A stretch of DNA of 41,713 nucleotides from Bacteroidales bacterium (GTDB lineage: Bacteria; Bacteroidota; Bacteroidia; Bacteroidales; VadinHA17), in assembly GCA_012522155.1 (NCBI GenBank), contig JAAYKX010000050.1, forward strand, positions 1 through 41,713. The letters are read 5' to 3'. Below, piece by piece: positions 8,397 through 16,906 of the stretch. The position numbers were made by a program, and so were the translations under genes. The notes under the pieces are model-generated. The model worked only from the letters and a program-made list of their open reading frames with translations, was not told where the DNA came from and did not search any database. How positions within the stretch are numbered: the stretch's first letter is position 1; every line of letters begins with the position of its first letter.

Positions 8397-9437
8397 TCAT
8401 AGTTTATAACTGAATAATTTAATATTGGCCAGTTTCCTGTTTTTCCTGTCCATAATAATAAATTCAGCAAACAGGAATATTAAAGCCGCAATTGCAAAAA
8501 ACCGGAACTGGTCGTTGTATTCTGTATACATTTTACTTTCCATATCCTGTTTTTTCATTTTCCTTATTTCATTGTAAACCTCATCGAGTCCAAGGCCGGA
8601 TATCCCGGCACGGATATAAGTTCCTGAAGTACTGACTGCAATTTTCTTAAGTGTTTCTTCATCAAGTTTTGTTATGACGGTATTGCCCTCATGGTCCTTC
8701 AGATACTCTTTCCTGCCGCCGGTATGAACCGGGACAGGCACACCCTCCGGGGATCCTATTCCGATTGTATGTATGACAATTCCTGCCCTGGAGGCTTCTG
8801 CTGCTGCAGCCACAGGGTCATCCTCATGATTTTCACCATCACTGATGATTATCATGGCCCTGCTCTTATCCTCTCCCGGGGTAAAGGACCGTATTCCCAG
8901 GTCTATTGCTGAGCCTATGGCGGTCCCCTGCTTTGGAACCAGATCAGGGCTGACGGAAGAAAGAAACATCTTTGCCGAAACGTAATCTGTGGTTATGGGT
9001 ATTTGTGTATATGCATCACCAGCAAATACGATCAATCCGATCCTGTCATTTTCGAGTCTGTCAATAAGTCTGTTCAGAGCCTGCCGGGCTCTTGTAAGCC
9101 TGTCGGGCTGAATATCCTCAGCCAGCATTGAATTACTGACATCCAGAGCTATAATCACCTCAACCCCCTGCTTCTTCACCTCCTCCAGCCTCGATCCGAA
9201 CTGCGGTCTTGCAAGTGTCAGGATCATGAGTGCCATGGCAAGCAGACTGAAAAGGAATTTAAGTCCCGGTCTCACTGCCGAATACTCAGGCATAAGCTTT
9301 CTTACAAGACCTATGTCGCCCAGCCTGCGGAGAGCTTTTCTTTTTCTTCTTTCATTCACTGTCCACAATATGATCATTACCGGAAGCAGAAGCAACAGGT
9401 ACAGGAAGGCGGGATTTGCAAACCGGAATAACTGCAT
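8397..9437 (-). CDS. batB: BatB: vWA-domain membrane protein
   Basis: A 346-residue protein with two N-terminal membrane helices (about 8-25 and 58-76), a von Willebrand factor A domain (about 92-290) and a C-terminal helix (about 312-330). The MIDAS metal site is intact: DVSNSM places Asp99, Ser101 and Ser103 correctly, with a later Thr in the KQGTAIG segment and Asp in SDGENHED. A vWA domain with an intact MIDAS normally binds a partner through a divalent metal. It lies 11 bases downstream of batA and just upstream of batC. Paralogous to BatA but with the metal site conserved. Confidence 0.92.
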   Translation of the reverse strand: MQLFRFANPAFLYLLLLLPVMIILWTVNERRKRKALRRLGDIGLVRKLMPEYSAVRPGLKFLFSLLAMALMILTLARPQFGSRLEEVKKQGVEVIIALDVSNSMLAEDIQPDRLTRARQALNRLIDRLENDRIGLIVFAGDAYTQIPITTDYVSAKMFLSSVSPDLVPKQGTAIGSAIDLGIRSFTPGEDKSRAMIIISDGENHEDDPVAAAAEASRAGIVIHTIGIGSPEGVPVPVHTGGRKEYLKDHEGNTVITKLDEETLKKIAVSTSGTYIRAGISGLGLDEVYNEIRKMKKQDMESKMYTEYNDQFRFFAIAALIFLFAEFIIMDRKNRKLANIKLFSYKL

Positions 9438-9448
9438 AGTCTTTTTTT

Positions 9449-10441
9449 TCAGCTAATGTTTTTATAAATGGTATATCTTGTCAGCATGTCAGCAAGCAAT
9501 AGAATAAAAGCAATCAGTACCGGAACCAGGAATTTTTCCTCCCTCCGTGTATATTGCCGTATTTCAATTCTCGACTTTTCCAGTTTATCTATTTCAGCAT
9601 AAATTTCAACAAGCTTGTTATTATCCGTTGCCCGGAAATATCTTCCTCCTGTTTTTGCAGAAATCTCTTTCAGGATATCTTCATCAATTTCGACAGCCAT
9701 ATTTCTGTTCTGGATCCCGTAGGGTGTCTGCACCGGGTAAGGCGCCGTTCCCATTGTCCCGACACCGATAGTATAGACCCGGATGCCGTATATTTTTGCA
9801 ATATCCGCAGCAGTGACCGGGGCAATCTCACCCATGTTGTTCACTCCGTCCGTGAGGAGTATGATTACCTTACCTTTCGATTCAGAATCCTTGATTCTGC
9901 TGATTGCCGTAGCAAGTCCGTTACCTATTGCGGTTCCGTCTTCTATCATGCCGCTTTTCAGCTCCCGCATAAGATTTATCAGAACAGCATGGTCGGTTGT
10001 AAGCGGACACTGGGTAAAACTTACCCCACTGAAGACAACCAGTCCTATCCGGTCGTAGGGTCTTCCGGAAATAAATTCTGTTGCAACATTTTTTGAGGCT
10101 TCCAGCCTGTCAGGTTTGAAATCGCGTGCAAGCATGCTTCCCGAAATAACCAGGGCAATAATAATATCTATTCCCTCCGTGCTTACATCCTGAAAACTGT
10201 CAGACTTCCGGGGACCGGCTACCGCCACAATCAGAAGTCCGGCAACACATACCCTTATTGCAAATAAAACATGGCGCAGCCGGTTCCTGAAACTCTTTCC
10301 CGCGTTTCCGAAAGCATCAAGGCCGGGCATTGTCAGCGATGAATTGGTTTTATGCTGCCTGATTATATAATAGGCAACAATTACCGGGACAAGCCCCAGT
10401 AACCATAAAAATCCAGGATTTGCAAATGTAATTCCTTTCAT
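9449..10441 (-). CDS. batA: BatA: vWA-domain membrane protein with altered MIDAS
   Basis: A 330-residue vWA membrane protein: N-terminal helices (about 8-26 and 57-76), vWA domain (about 90-290) and a C-terminal helix (about 303-322). The segment after the metal site (GSMLARDFKPDRLEASKNVA) is the usual BatA sequence. However, the first MIDAS residue, Asp in the DxSxS motif, is Val98: codon GTT at 10148-10150 where GAT is expected, giving VISGSM. The other metal-site parts (Ser100, Ser102, EDGTAIGNG, LLTDGVNN) remain. A single A-to-T change explains this; it could be a sequence error or a real loss of metal binding. The start overlaps the preceding gene by four bases. Confidence 0.9.
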   Translation of the reverse strand: MKGITFANPGFLWLLGLVPVIVAYYIIRQHKTNSSLTMPGLDAFGNAGKSFRNRLRHVLFAIRVCVAGLLIVAVAGPRKSDSFQDVSTEGIDIIIALVISGSMLARDFKPDRLEASKNVATEFISGRPYDRIGLVVFSGVSFTQCPLTTDHAVLINLMRELKSGMIEDGTAIGNGLATAISRIKDSESKGKVIILLTDGVNNMGEIAPVTAADIAKIYGIRVYTIGVGTMGTAPYPVQTPYGIQNRNMAVEIDEDILKEISAKTGGRYFRATDNNKLVEIYAEIDKLEKSRIEIRQYTRREEKFLVPVLIAFILLLADMLTRYTIYKNIS

Positions 10442-11421
10442 TGTCTGTTTTCCTTATCGCTATTTTCGGGAAGCTGTTCCTCAAATTCTTCCCTATGCCT
10501 GGTTATATCAACAAATTGCCATGAGTTTTCAAAATGAAGTTCATTTTCCGACGGATCGGGCTTGTATCTGGCAAATTTCACCAGGTCTGCTCCGTTTAAA
10601 ATATTCCTTAACTTAATATAAATTTCATCTTTTTTAAAACCGGTTTTCAGCAATTCTTCGAGTGTTTCGGATGTGGTCATTTCGAGAGAATACACTCCGT
10701 ATCTGTCCTCCAGATATTGTCTTATTATTTCAGTCAGTCTTGAATAATAAAGCTTGAACTCACCTTTCTGCCATAATTTCCGGTCCCGGAGTTTTTCAAG
10801 TTCACGAAAAGCAGTAACATGTGCTGCTTCTTTAATTACAACAGCTTCATAACCCGGTTTTGTCTTCCTGAACCGCTTGATCAGTCTTGTCACTCCCCAC
10901 ATCAGACCAGCCAGAAGAACTGCCAGAAAAAACCACGGAAGTATTTCCCCTAAGCTTAAAGGTGCCTTATACGGACCTGTTATGTCGAAAATTCCGGATG
11001 CCGTGCCGGGAGGTTCAATATTTACCCTCATCACTTCCAGATATGCATAATCCGAATAATATCTTTCAATACCCGGGTCAGACATTAATTCGGCATAAAA
11101 GGGTGGCACCTCATAGAATCCTGAATCAAAAGATGTTATAAGATATCTTTGAACAATTCTTAACATGTTGTTATCAAGTGCCAGTGTATCAGTCAGAGGC
11201 CCCGACAGTATTTCAATGTTTTTAATCAGGGTATCTTTTGCAGAGGCAATCTCAAGGCTTATTTCCGCAGGCTGGTCAACTGTTACGGTATAGTTGATCT
11301 GGTCCCCGATATAAATCCGGGATGTGTCAAAACGGGCACTCACATTAACTTCCTGAGCATCTGCATACACAAAAAATAAGCTCAGAAACAGGCCTGTATA
11401 AATATGTGTCTGAAGTTTCAC
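10438..11421 (-). CDS. Bat-operon membrane protein of unknown role
   Basis: A 327-residue protein between the DUF58 and batA genes, overlapping both by four bases, so translation is probably coupled. It has a signal peptide (1-22, ending ADAQ), a periplasmic beta-sandwich domain (about 25-145), one transmembrane helix (about 157-178: LGEILPWFFLAVLLAGLMWG) and a cytoplasmic helical domain (about 190-300) with RDRKLWQKGEFKLYYSRLTEIIRQYLEDRYG, which resembles the DUF4381-type partner often found in MoxR-vWA clusters and the tail of BatD. Its function is not known; position implies membership in the Bat membrane complex. Confidence 0.82.
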   Translation of the reverse strand: MKLQTHIYTGLFLSLFFVYADAQEVNVSARFDTSRIYIGDQINYTVTVDQPAEISLEIASAKDTLIKNIEILSGPLTDTLALDNNMLRIVQRYLITSFDSGFYEVPPFYAELMSDPGIERYYSDYAYLEVMRVNIEPPGTASGIFDITGPYKAPLSLGEILPWFFLAVLLAGLMWGVTRLIKRFRKTKPGYEAVVIKEAAHVTAFRELEKLRDRKLWQKGEFKLYYSRLTEIIRQYLEDRYGVYSLEMTTSETLEELLKTGFKKDEIYIKLRNILNGADLVKFARYKPDPSENELHFENSWQFVDITRHREEFEEQLPENSDKENRQ

Positions 11422-12320
11422 CGTTTCTCAAACAGTTTAATCAGGGGTTTAACATAATCCTCTGCCGTACTTAAATATACTGAATCGACACCACATTTTT
11501 TAAAAACACTGTCAAGGGCAATAACATGGTTATCCCACCACTGTGCATAAGCATTTCTTGATTTTCCGGAAGAAGTGTCTATCCATTTCTCTGCTCCTGT
11601 TTCGGCATCAGAGATCTTTACCAGACCGATATCCGGAAGCCGGATCTCAGCGGGATCATAGACCTTGACCGCTGCTATATCGTGTTTGCTGGAGGCAATT
11701 CTCAGAGCTTCTTCAAAATCGGGAGCAAAAAAATCAGAAAGGATGAATGCCGTGGACCTTTTTTTTATTGCATTGGTGAGAAATCTCAGGGGTACAGCCA
11801 GGTCTGTCTTACGACTTTCAGGCGTAAAGCTCAGCAGTTCCCTGATTATGACCAATATATGTTTTCTGCCTTTCTGAGGAGGAATAAACTTCTCAATTTT
11901 ATCGGAAAAAAATATCACGCCGATTTTATCATTGTTAAAAATTGCAGAAAAGGAAAGAACTGCAGCCACTTCGGTCATCAGATCCTGCTTGAAGCCTGTG
12001 GCAGTTCCGAATCTTCCCGATCCGCTGACATCGATTAAAAGCATAACGGTAAGCTCCCGCTCTTCCTCAAACACTTTAACATATGGATGATTGAACCGTG
12101 CCGTTACATTCCAGTCAATGCTTCTGATATCATCACCATAATGGTATTCCCTGACCTCACTGAAAGCAATACCTCTTCCCTTGAATGCACTGTGGTACTC
12201 CCCGGCAAAAATATGCCTGGTGAGCCCGCGGGCCTTTATCTCAATTCTCCTGACTTTTTTTAATAATTCCGTTGCTTCCACTTTCAACAAAATAATCCGT
12301 TCAGCATTTTCCCGTATCAA
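11418..12320 (-). CDS. DUF58 family protein (vWA-like)
   Basis: A 300-residue cytoplasmic protein. The DUF58 signature GRGIAFSEVREYHYGDDIRSIDWNVTAR is split around residues 49-76 and is followed by a vWA-like fold starting with VMLLIDVSGSGRFG (about 91-104). The usual companion of MoxR ATPases in Bacteroidota and many other phyla, it presumably acts as an adaptor or substrate of the MoxR ATPase. It is the second gene of the cluster, 47 bases after moxR, and overlaps the following gene by four bases. No odd residues were seen. Confidence 0.92.
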   Translation of the reverse strand: MIRENAERIILLKVEATELLKKVRRIEIKARGLTRHIFAGEYHSAFKGRGIAFSEVREYHYGDDIRSIDWNVTARFNHPYVKVFEEERELTVMLLIDVSGSGRFGTATGFKQDLMTEVAAVLSFSAIFNNDKIGVIFFSDKIEKFIPPQKGRKHILVIIRELLSFTPESRKTDLAVPLRFLTNAIKKRSTAFILSDFFAPDFEEALRIASSKHDIAAVKVYDPAEIRLPDIGLVKISDAETGAEKWIDTSSGKSRNAYAQWWDNHVIALDSVFKKCGVDSVYLSTAEDYVKPLIKLFEKR

Positions 12321-12367
12321 TGAGCAGATTGTAAATCCTCAATGCCTTTCGTGGCTTAAGGGATATT

Positions 12368-13363
12368 CTACGGAACCTCAACGACATTTAATATTTCAGC
12401 AATTATTTTGTCCTGATCCACATTTTCAGCCTCAGCCTCATAGGTCAGACCTATTCTGTGCCGCATAACATCCGGACATAATGCCCGGACATCTTCCGGA
12501 ATCACATACCCCCTCCTTCTGATGAAGGCGTATGCCTTGGCTGCAACAGACATATATATTGAAGCCCTGGGCGATGCGCCGTAGGAAATCATGTTCCTGA
12601 ACTGTTCCAGTCCGTATTTTTCAGGTTCCCTGCTCGCAAAAACAATATCCAGAATATATTTTTCGATTTTTTCATCCATATATACTTCCTTTACCACATC
12701 TCTTGCCCTGATAATATCTGAAGGCTTAAGAACCGTATTTGTTTTTGGAAACTCTTTTGCAAGGTTTTCCCTTACAATAAGCTTTTCTTCCTCCATCGAC
12801 GGGTAAGTGATCAGCACTTTAAGCATAAACCTGTCCATCTGTGCCTCTGGCAGCGGATATGTACCCTCCTGTTCTATCGGGTTCTGTGTTGCCAGTACCA
12901 GAAAAGGCTCATCCAGAATGAAGGTGGATTCACCTATTGTAATCTGCCGTTCCTGCATGGCTTCGAGCAGTGCACTCTGAACTTTTGCCGGTGAACGGTT
13001 AATTTCATCGGCAAGAATGAAATTGGCAAATACCGGACCCTTTTTTACCGTGAATTCCTCCTTCTTCTGACTATAGATCATAGTACCCGTAAGGTCAGCC
13101 GGAAGCAGGTCGGGGGTAAACTGAATACGGCTGAACTTTGCGTCAATAACAGAAGCGAGGGACTTAATGGCCAGTGTTTTTGCAAGTCCCGGGACTCCTT
13201 CGAGAAGAATATGCCCGTCTCCCAGAAGTCCGACCAGAAGACTGTCAATCAAATGCTTTTGACCAATAATGACTTTGTTCATTTCCATTCTGACGATGTC
13301 AACAAAAGCACTTTCCCTTTCAATCTTTTCATTTAGTATTTTAATGTCGGCTGTTTGCTCCAT
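12368..13363 (-). CDS. MoxR family AAA+ ATPase
   Basis: First gene of the Bat cluster. Motifs: Walker A EGVPGLAKT (about residues 49-57 from the chosen start), Walker B FILADEINRSPAKVQ, the MoxR-specific EAMQERQITIGE, sensor 1 ATQNPIEQEGTYPLPEAQMDRF, and a C-terminal lid with YGASPRAS. MoxR ATPases act as chaperone-like machines that assemble or activate vWA-containing complexes. I choose ATG at 13363 (MEQTADIKIL, 331 residues) because a TAnnTTTG promoter box lies at 13382-13389, downstream of the longer ATG at 13396; transcripts starting there could not use the longer start. The stop is TAG, showing that amber is a normal terminator here. Confidence 0.93.
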   Translation of the reverse strand: MEQTADIKILNEKIERESAFVDIVRMEMNKVIIGQKHLIDSLLVGLLGDGHILLEGVPGLAKTLAIKSLASVIDAKFSRIQFTPDLLPADLTGTMIYSQKKEEFTVKKGPVFANFILADEINRSPAKVQSALLEAMQERQITIGESTFILDEPFLVLATQNPIEQEGTYPLPEAQMDRFMLKVLITYPSMEEEKLIVRENLAKEFPKTNTVLKPSDIIRARDVVKEVYMDEKIEKYILDIVFASREPEKYGLEQFRNMISYGASPRASIYMSVAAKAYAFIRRRGYVIPEDVRALCPDVMRHRIGLTYEAEAENVDQDKIIAEILNVVEVP

Positions 13364-13381
13364 AATCTGAATCTTAAAATG

Positions 13382-13389
13382 CAAATTTA
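13382..13389 (-). promoter_or_regulatory. Candidate -7 box of the moxR-bat operon
   Basis: On the minus strand TAAATTTG matches the Bacteroidota -7 consensus TAnnTTTG exactly. Transcription would start near 13378, leaving a leader of about 15 bases before ATG 13363. The -33 partner is weak. Confidence 0.5.
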
Positions 13390-13497
13390 ATATCACTCAT
13401 ATTTTAATAAATACCGGGTCTGTGACAGGATATACAAAAAAAGCCCTGTAATTAATAAGGAGGTGTTAAGGAGAGTTAAATATCTGTTAAAACATTT

Positions 13498-14682
13498 TCA
13501 TTCCTCTTCCGGAAGTGTCAGGGGATTCCAGGGATATCCCGATCTTGCCGAACTTCTGACAATAAGTATCAGTACCAGGGGCATAAAAGCTGTGTTGCTT
13601 GAATACGGAAAAATCAGCAATATAAAAAACCACAGGGCATTCAGAACAAATACTATCCGGAACCATATATACCAGTCTTTTTTCAGAATAACAGACAGAA
13701 GACATGCCAGAATAAAAGGACTTAACCATATTGCATTGGGATTCAGTTTCATTTGCTGATGATCTGTAAAAAAGTTAAAGAAGATCATCAGTAGTGCAAG
13801 AACCGAGAAGAGTGAAAACAATATAATATCCATGATCCGGTTACTCTTTAAATCCCTTAAAACAGCCGAAAGGATGATTACAATCACCAGCAGAACAGAA
13901 AAGGCGAAAAGAGGTGATGTTAAAAAATTTACTTTTTCAGTTTCCAGATTTTTTTCCAGAACAGTTACGGGATTCTGCAGGAGCGGAATCATTTTGCCTT
14001 TTCTGTTAATAACAATATCAGACAGGCCTCTCTGCATATCAATGGGAAGGAACATACGGTCACGCACCGATGCCTTTCTGTTCCCCGGAGATCCCATAAG
14101 GAGATCTACTCCCAGCTTCAGCCACGGAGCCGTTTTAAGATATTTGCCGGTCAAAAACCGGAATGAAGGTACTTCATCCATCATTTCCGGCGGATAAACC
14201 ATGCTGTTGCCTATGGTCTCTTCAAGCAGGTCCCTGATACGTGTGGAACAATCATCATAAAAAAAGTCATAGCGGTATTTCACGTTTTCAGGTCTGAGAT
14301 TATCCTGAATCAACTGAATAAGTATTTCTGTTTCCCCGGGTTCAATATTTATTTTCTGCGATTGCACCCACCTTCCTTCCATAAAATATTCACGGATAAA
14401 ATGCTCATATGATGTCACACCAAGCATATATTCAAGTCTCCCCCTGGCAAATTTCCAGGCAAAAGCCGGAGTGTTGAAATCAAATACCCCCCAGTTGTAA
14501 ACCCTGTCGGTACCTGCAGTACTGTCAATTATCCTGAGCGCACTGTGACCCCATCGTGAATAAGTCTCAGTTCCCGGACCGCATGTCAGCAGAAATACTT
14601 CGGGAACAACACGGTCCTGTGAATGAATATCAAGAGAAGATAAAAAAACGACCGCTAAAAATACCAAAAACAGTTTTTTCAT
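13498..14682 (-). CDS. DUF4105 (Lnb-like) membrane protein
   Basis: A 394-residue protein. A signal peptide (1-21) is followed by an N-terminal periplasmic DUF4105/Lnb-like domain (about 25-180) with the motifs LLTCGPGTETYSRWGHSALRI, YNWGVFDFNTPAFAWKFARGRLEY and YDFFYDDCSTRIRDLLEE, containing His and Cys residues typical of that family, which has similarity to cysteine-peptidase folds. The C-terminal third has about four to five transmembrane helices (about 258-380). The exact function in Bacteroidota is unknown. It lies 134 bases beyond the moxR start on the same strand, with its own unassigned promoter. Confidence 0.85.
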   Translation of the reverse strand: MKKLFLVFLAVVFLSSLDIHSQDRVVPEVFLLTCGPGTETYSRWGHSALRIIDSTAGTDRVYNWGVFDFNTPAFAWKFARGRLEYMLGVTSYEHFIREYFMEGRWVQSQKINIEPGETEILIQLIQDNLRPENVKYRYDFFYDDCSTRIRDLLEETIGNSMVYPPEMMDEVPSFRFLTGKYLKTAPWLKLGVDLLMGSPGNRKASVRDRMFLPIDMQRGLSDIVINRKGKMIPLLQNPVTVLEKNLETEKVNFLTSPLFAFSVLLVIVIILSAVLRDLKSNRIMDIILFSLFSVLALLMIFFNFFTDHQQMKLNPNAIWLSPFILACLLSVILKKDWYIWFRIVFVLNALWFFILLIFPYSSNTAFMPLVLILIVRSSARSGYPWNPLTLPEEE

Positions 14683-14794
14683 GGATACAGATTATTTGTT
14701 TGTAAATTCTTCATTACGGTTACGAAAGTGCAAATAAGTCCTGATATAGCATTAATCCAAACATTATTTTTTCAAATTTTGTTAAATTGCCGGC

Positions 14795-15001
14795 ATGAAA
14801 AAGGCCATTGTCAGATCACAGGCAGAAAACATCAGTTACAGAATTGTATTTAACTGCGGATTGAATTTCCCGTTCCATTCTGAGGGCCTGAAAAATCCTG
14901 TGATCAGCATGATAAATGAATATCCGGGATTTCATGCTGCGATGCAGGCTGAAGGAAGGAAATGGAAAGATATGTTTTCCGGCGAATCCAAAATTAACTA
15001 A
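14795..15001 (+). CDS. Small hypothetical protein
   Basis: A 68-residue open frame with ATG, ending 11 bases before the M50 protease gene. It has no signal peptide or transmembrane segment and no family I recognise; the sequence is mixed alpha/beta-like (NISYRIVFNCGLNFPF, NPVISMINEYPGFHAAMQAEGRKW). Its position and spacing suggest a two-gene transcript with the protease. It is considered real because codon use resembles that of neighbouring genes and no larger gene overlaps it, but a chance frame cannot be excluded. Confidence 0.5.
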   Translation: MKKAIVRSQAENISYRIVFNCGLNFPFHSEGLKNPVISMINEYPGFHAAMQAEGRKWKDMFSGESKIN

Positions 15002-15012
15002 AAAAAGTCTGA

Positions 15013-15651
15013 ATGGACAAATTTGACATTTTCAGAACCCTTAAATTTCTGCCCGGAATCATTCTTGGCCTTACAGTTCATGAGTTTAGTCATGCATTTG
15101 TTGCTCACAGCTGCGGTGATCCCACTTCGAGAGATCAGGGCAGGGTTTCTCTTAATCCTCTGAAGCATATAGATCCCCTGGGCTTTGTCATGTTGCTTCT
15201 TGTCGGTTTCGGCTGGGCCAAACCGGTGGAATTCAATGAACAGAATCTCCGTAATCCGAGGATCGACACGCTTAAGATAGCTGTTGCCGGACCGCTGTCC
15301 AATGCCCTTTTTGCAATGCTGCTTTCTGTGCTGTTCGTAATTGTGTTCAGGCATTTCAATATCGCCTATTATTCAATAACAACAGAAGTCCTGATCTATG
15401 CAATATACATCAACTGGGGTTTGTTCATCTTTAATCTTCTCCCCGTCCCCCCTCTTGACGGATCACATCTTCTCCTTTCCTTTTTCAGAAAATATCCCGT
15501 GTTTTACAACGGACTGTATAAATACGGAAGCTATTTCTTCCTGGGTCTCATTGCCCTGTCACTGATTTCCGGATTCAACCTCTTTCCCATATGGTCTCTC
15601 GTTCAATTCCTGGGAAACGGCTTCCTTTCACTTGTGGGATTCAATATATAA
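15013..15651 (+). CDS. Site-2-protease-like M50 zinc metallopeptidase
   Basis: A 212-residue integral membrane protein of the short M50B class (YwhC/SpoIVFB-related, no PDZ). The zinc motif HEFSHA gives His23, Glu24 and His27 inside the first helix, followed by the usual GDPTSRDQGRVSLNPLKHIDPLG loop. The third ligand motif is PPLDGSHLL (about 143-151) in a later helix. Five to six transmembrane helices are visible. Such proteases cut within the membrane; substrates of this class in Bacteroidota are largely unknown. It starts 11 bases after a small unknown gene and may be co-transcribed with it. Confidence 0.92.
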   Translation: MDKFDIFRTLKFLPGIILGLTVHEFSHAFVAHSCGDPTSRDQGRVSLNPLKHIDPLGFVMLLLVGFGWAKPVEFNEQNLRNPRIDTLKIAVAGPLSNALFAMLLSVLFVIVFRHFNIAYYSITTEVLIYAIYINWGLFIFNLLPVPPLDGSHLLLSFFRKYPVFYNGLYKYGSYFFLGLIALSLISGFNLFPIWSLVQFLGNGFLSLVGFNI

Positions 15652-15753
15652 CATACATTCCGGATAGCTGCTGAAATTTTCAGCATTCAACAGTCTGCTC
15701 AATATCCTGGTTTTATCTGTCCGGCAAGCGGCAAATCATCCTTTTGTTAATTG

Positions 15754-16479
15754 ATGAAATTTAAATATATTGCAGGAAACAAGGTCGTTGTGAAAATATT
15801 TATATTAATTCAGCTTTTAATTATGGCAGCCTGTGTTGAACATCAGTCTGATAAATACGAAGCTGCCAGAAAGCGGATGGTAAAAATCCAGATCCGGGAC
15901 AGAGGCATAAAAAATCAGGCAGTTCTTGATGCAATGAATACTGTCCCCCGTCATCTTTTTGTTCCGCTGGAATATCAGAATGAAGCATACAATGATTATC
16001 CCCTGCCTATAGGTTACGGACAGACCATTTCGCAGCCATATATAGTAGCATATATGACAGAGGTATTAAGACCTGACAAAAAGATGAAAGCCCTGGAAAT
16101 CGGGACCGGCTCAGGATACCAGGCAGCTGTTCTGGCAGAACTGGTGAATGAAGTATATACAATTGAAATAGTACCTGAACTGGCCGCGGAGTCTGCCGGC
16201 AGATTCAAAGAAATGGGCTATGACAATATTACATGCAAATACGGGGATGGTTACCAGGGATGGCCGGAACACGCACCTTTTGATATTATTATTGTCACTG
16301 CGGCTGCAGACCAGATACCCCGGCCCCTGATTGACCAGCTTGCCGAAAATGGCCGGCTGGTAATCCCGGTAGGACTGCCGGCAGCAATACAGGAACTTAT
16401 ACTGATAACAAAAAAGAACGGGAAACCTGTGGAAAGACGGCTTTCTTATGTTCGCTTTGTTCCTTTTAAAAGATTGTAA
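15754..16479 (+). CDS. pcm: Protein-L-isoaspartate O-methyltransferase with export-type N-terminus
   Basis: Transfers a methyl group from SAM to isoaspartyl residues as the first step of their repair. The core is canonical: MVKIQIRDRGIKNQAVLDAM, RHLFVP, YGQTISQPYIVAYMTE, the SAM-binding ALEIGTGSGYQAAVLAEL, and the C-terminal NGRLVIPVG. I use ATG 15754 rather than the TTG one codon upstream, giving 241 residues. The first 27 residues (basic start, long hydrophobic run, LLIMAAC) look like a signal peptide or an imperfect lipobox with Cys27. That is odd for a SAM-dependent enzyme, since SAM is not expected in the periplasm; an uncleaved inner-membrane anchor with a cytoplasmic domain is hard to reconcile with the charge distribution. 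Family firm, location uncertain. Confidence 0.92.
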   Translation: MKFKYIAGNKVVVKIFILIQLLIMAACVEHQSDKYEAARKRMVKIQIRDRGIKNQAVLDAMNTVPRHLFVPLEYQNEAYNDYPLPIGYGQTISQPYIVAYMTEVLRPDKKMKALEIGTGSGYQAAVLAELVNEVYTIEIVPELAAESAGRFKEMGYDNITCKYGDGYQGWPEHAPFDIIIVTAAADQIPRPLIDQLAENGRLVIPVGLPAAIQELILITKKNGKPVERRLSYVRFVPFKRL

Positions 16480-16523
16480 TCTCTTTTCCGTATTAAGAGA
16501 TTGTAATCCTCTTTTCCGTATTA
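16471..16523 (+). repeat. 25/26-bp tandem duplication over the pcm stop codon
   Basis: Copy 1 is 16471-16495 and copy 2 is 16498-16523; they differ by one inserted C and both contain AGATTGTAATC and TCTTTTCCGTATTA. Copy 1 includes the last codons and stop of pcm. It looks like a recent local duplication; no clear hairpin role was found. Confidence 0.85.
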
Positions 16524-16559
16524 TTTGTAAAGATACCTGCAGCAGACCTGTCATTTTTG

Positions 16560-16633
16560 TGATTCCGGCGCGATTCGAACGCGCGACCCACAGCTTAGAA
16601 GGCTGTTGCTCTATCCAGCTGAGCTACGGAACC
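16560..16633 (-). tRNA. tRNA-Arg (anticodon UCU)
   Basis: Read on the minus strand the gene begins GGTTCCGTAGCTC and ends CGGAATCA. The acceptor arm pairs GGTTCCG with CGGAATC (one G-U), the anticodon arm pairs ACAGC with GCTGT around the loop CTTCTAA, giving anticodon TCT, and the T arm carries GTTCGAATC. It is 74 bases including the discriminator A. CCA is not encoded. It decodes AGA/AGG arginine codons. Confidence 0.97.
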
Positions 16634-16667
16634 AAATATTTATATTACATGATATCTCTTTAAGCCG

Positions 16668-16698
16668 CAAAATTATTTAATTTTTCGATTGTTGCAAG
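16668..16698 (-). promoter_or_regulatory. Promoter of tRNA-Arg
   Basis: On the minus strand CTTG (16695-16698), a 19-base spacer and TAATTTTG (16668-16675) match the Bacteroidota -33/-7 pattern closely. Transcription would start near 16664, about 30 bases before the mature tRNA. Confidence 0.65.
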
Positions 16699-16871
16699 TT
16701 AATATGCTTCACCCGTCTTAAAAGAAAAATTTACAGCCGCCCGGACTTCCCCTTTCCGCTGCTTATTCCTTTTATTTTTATTTACGATTTTCATTATACA
16801 GAATTCTGTCAAAATTATAGCCAGCTTAGTCAATTTTATTCAGCCCTTCGTCATAATGTCATTTCTTATAC

Positions 16872-16902
16872 TTTGTCAAGTCAATTATTCTTTTTTAATT
16901 TG
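16872..16902 (+). promoter_or_regulatory. Promoter of the rod-shaped ncRNA
   Basis: TTTG (16872-16875), exactly 19 bases, then TTAATTTG (16895-16902), one mismatch to TAnnTTTG. The predicted start near 16907 lies about 18 bases before the long terminal stem of the RNA. Confidence 0.55.
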
Positions 16903-16906
16903 TTCC

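Noticed and set aside
8384-8470. Longer batC start at 8470
   Set aside because: It would overlap batB by 74 bases and put 29 residues before a normal signal peptide; ATG 8383 is better.
13455-13759. Strong Shine-Dalgarno-like AAGGAGG followed by a plus-strand frame of 98 codons
   Set aside because: The frame is antisense to the DUF4105 gene, has no recognisable domain and the SD-like run is only a purine-rich stretch in the spacer.
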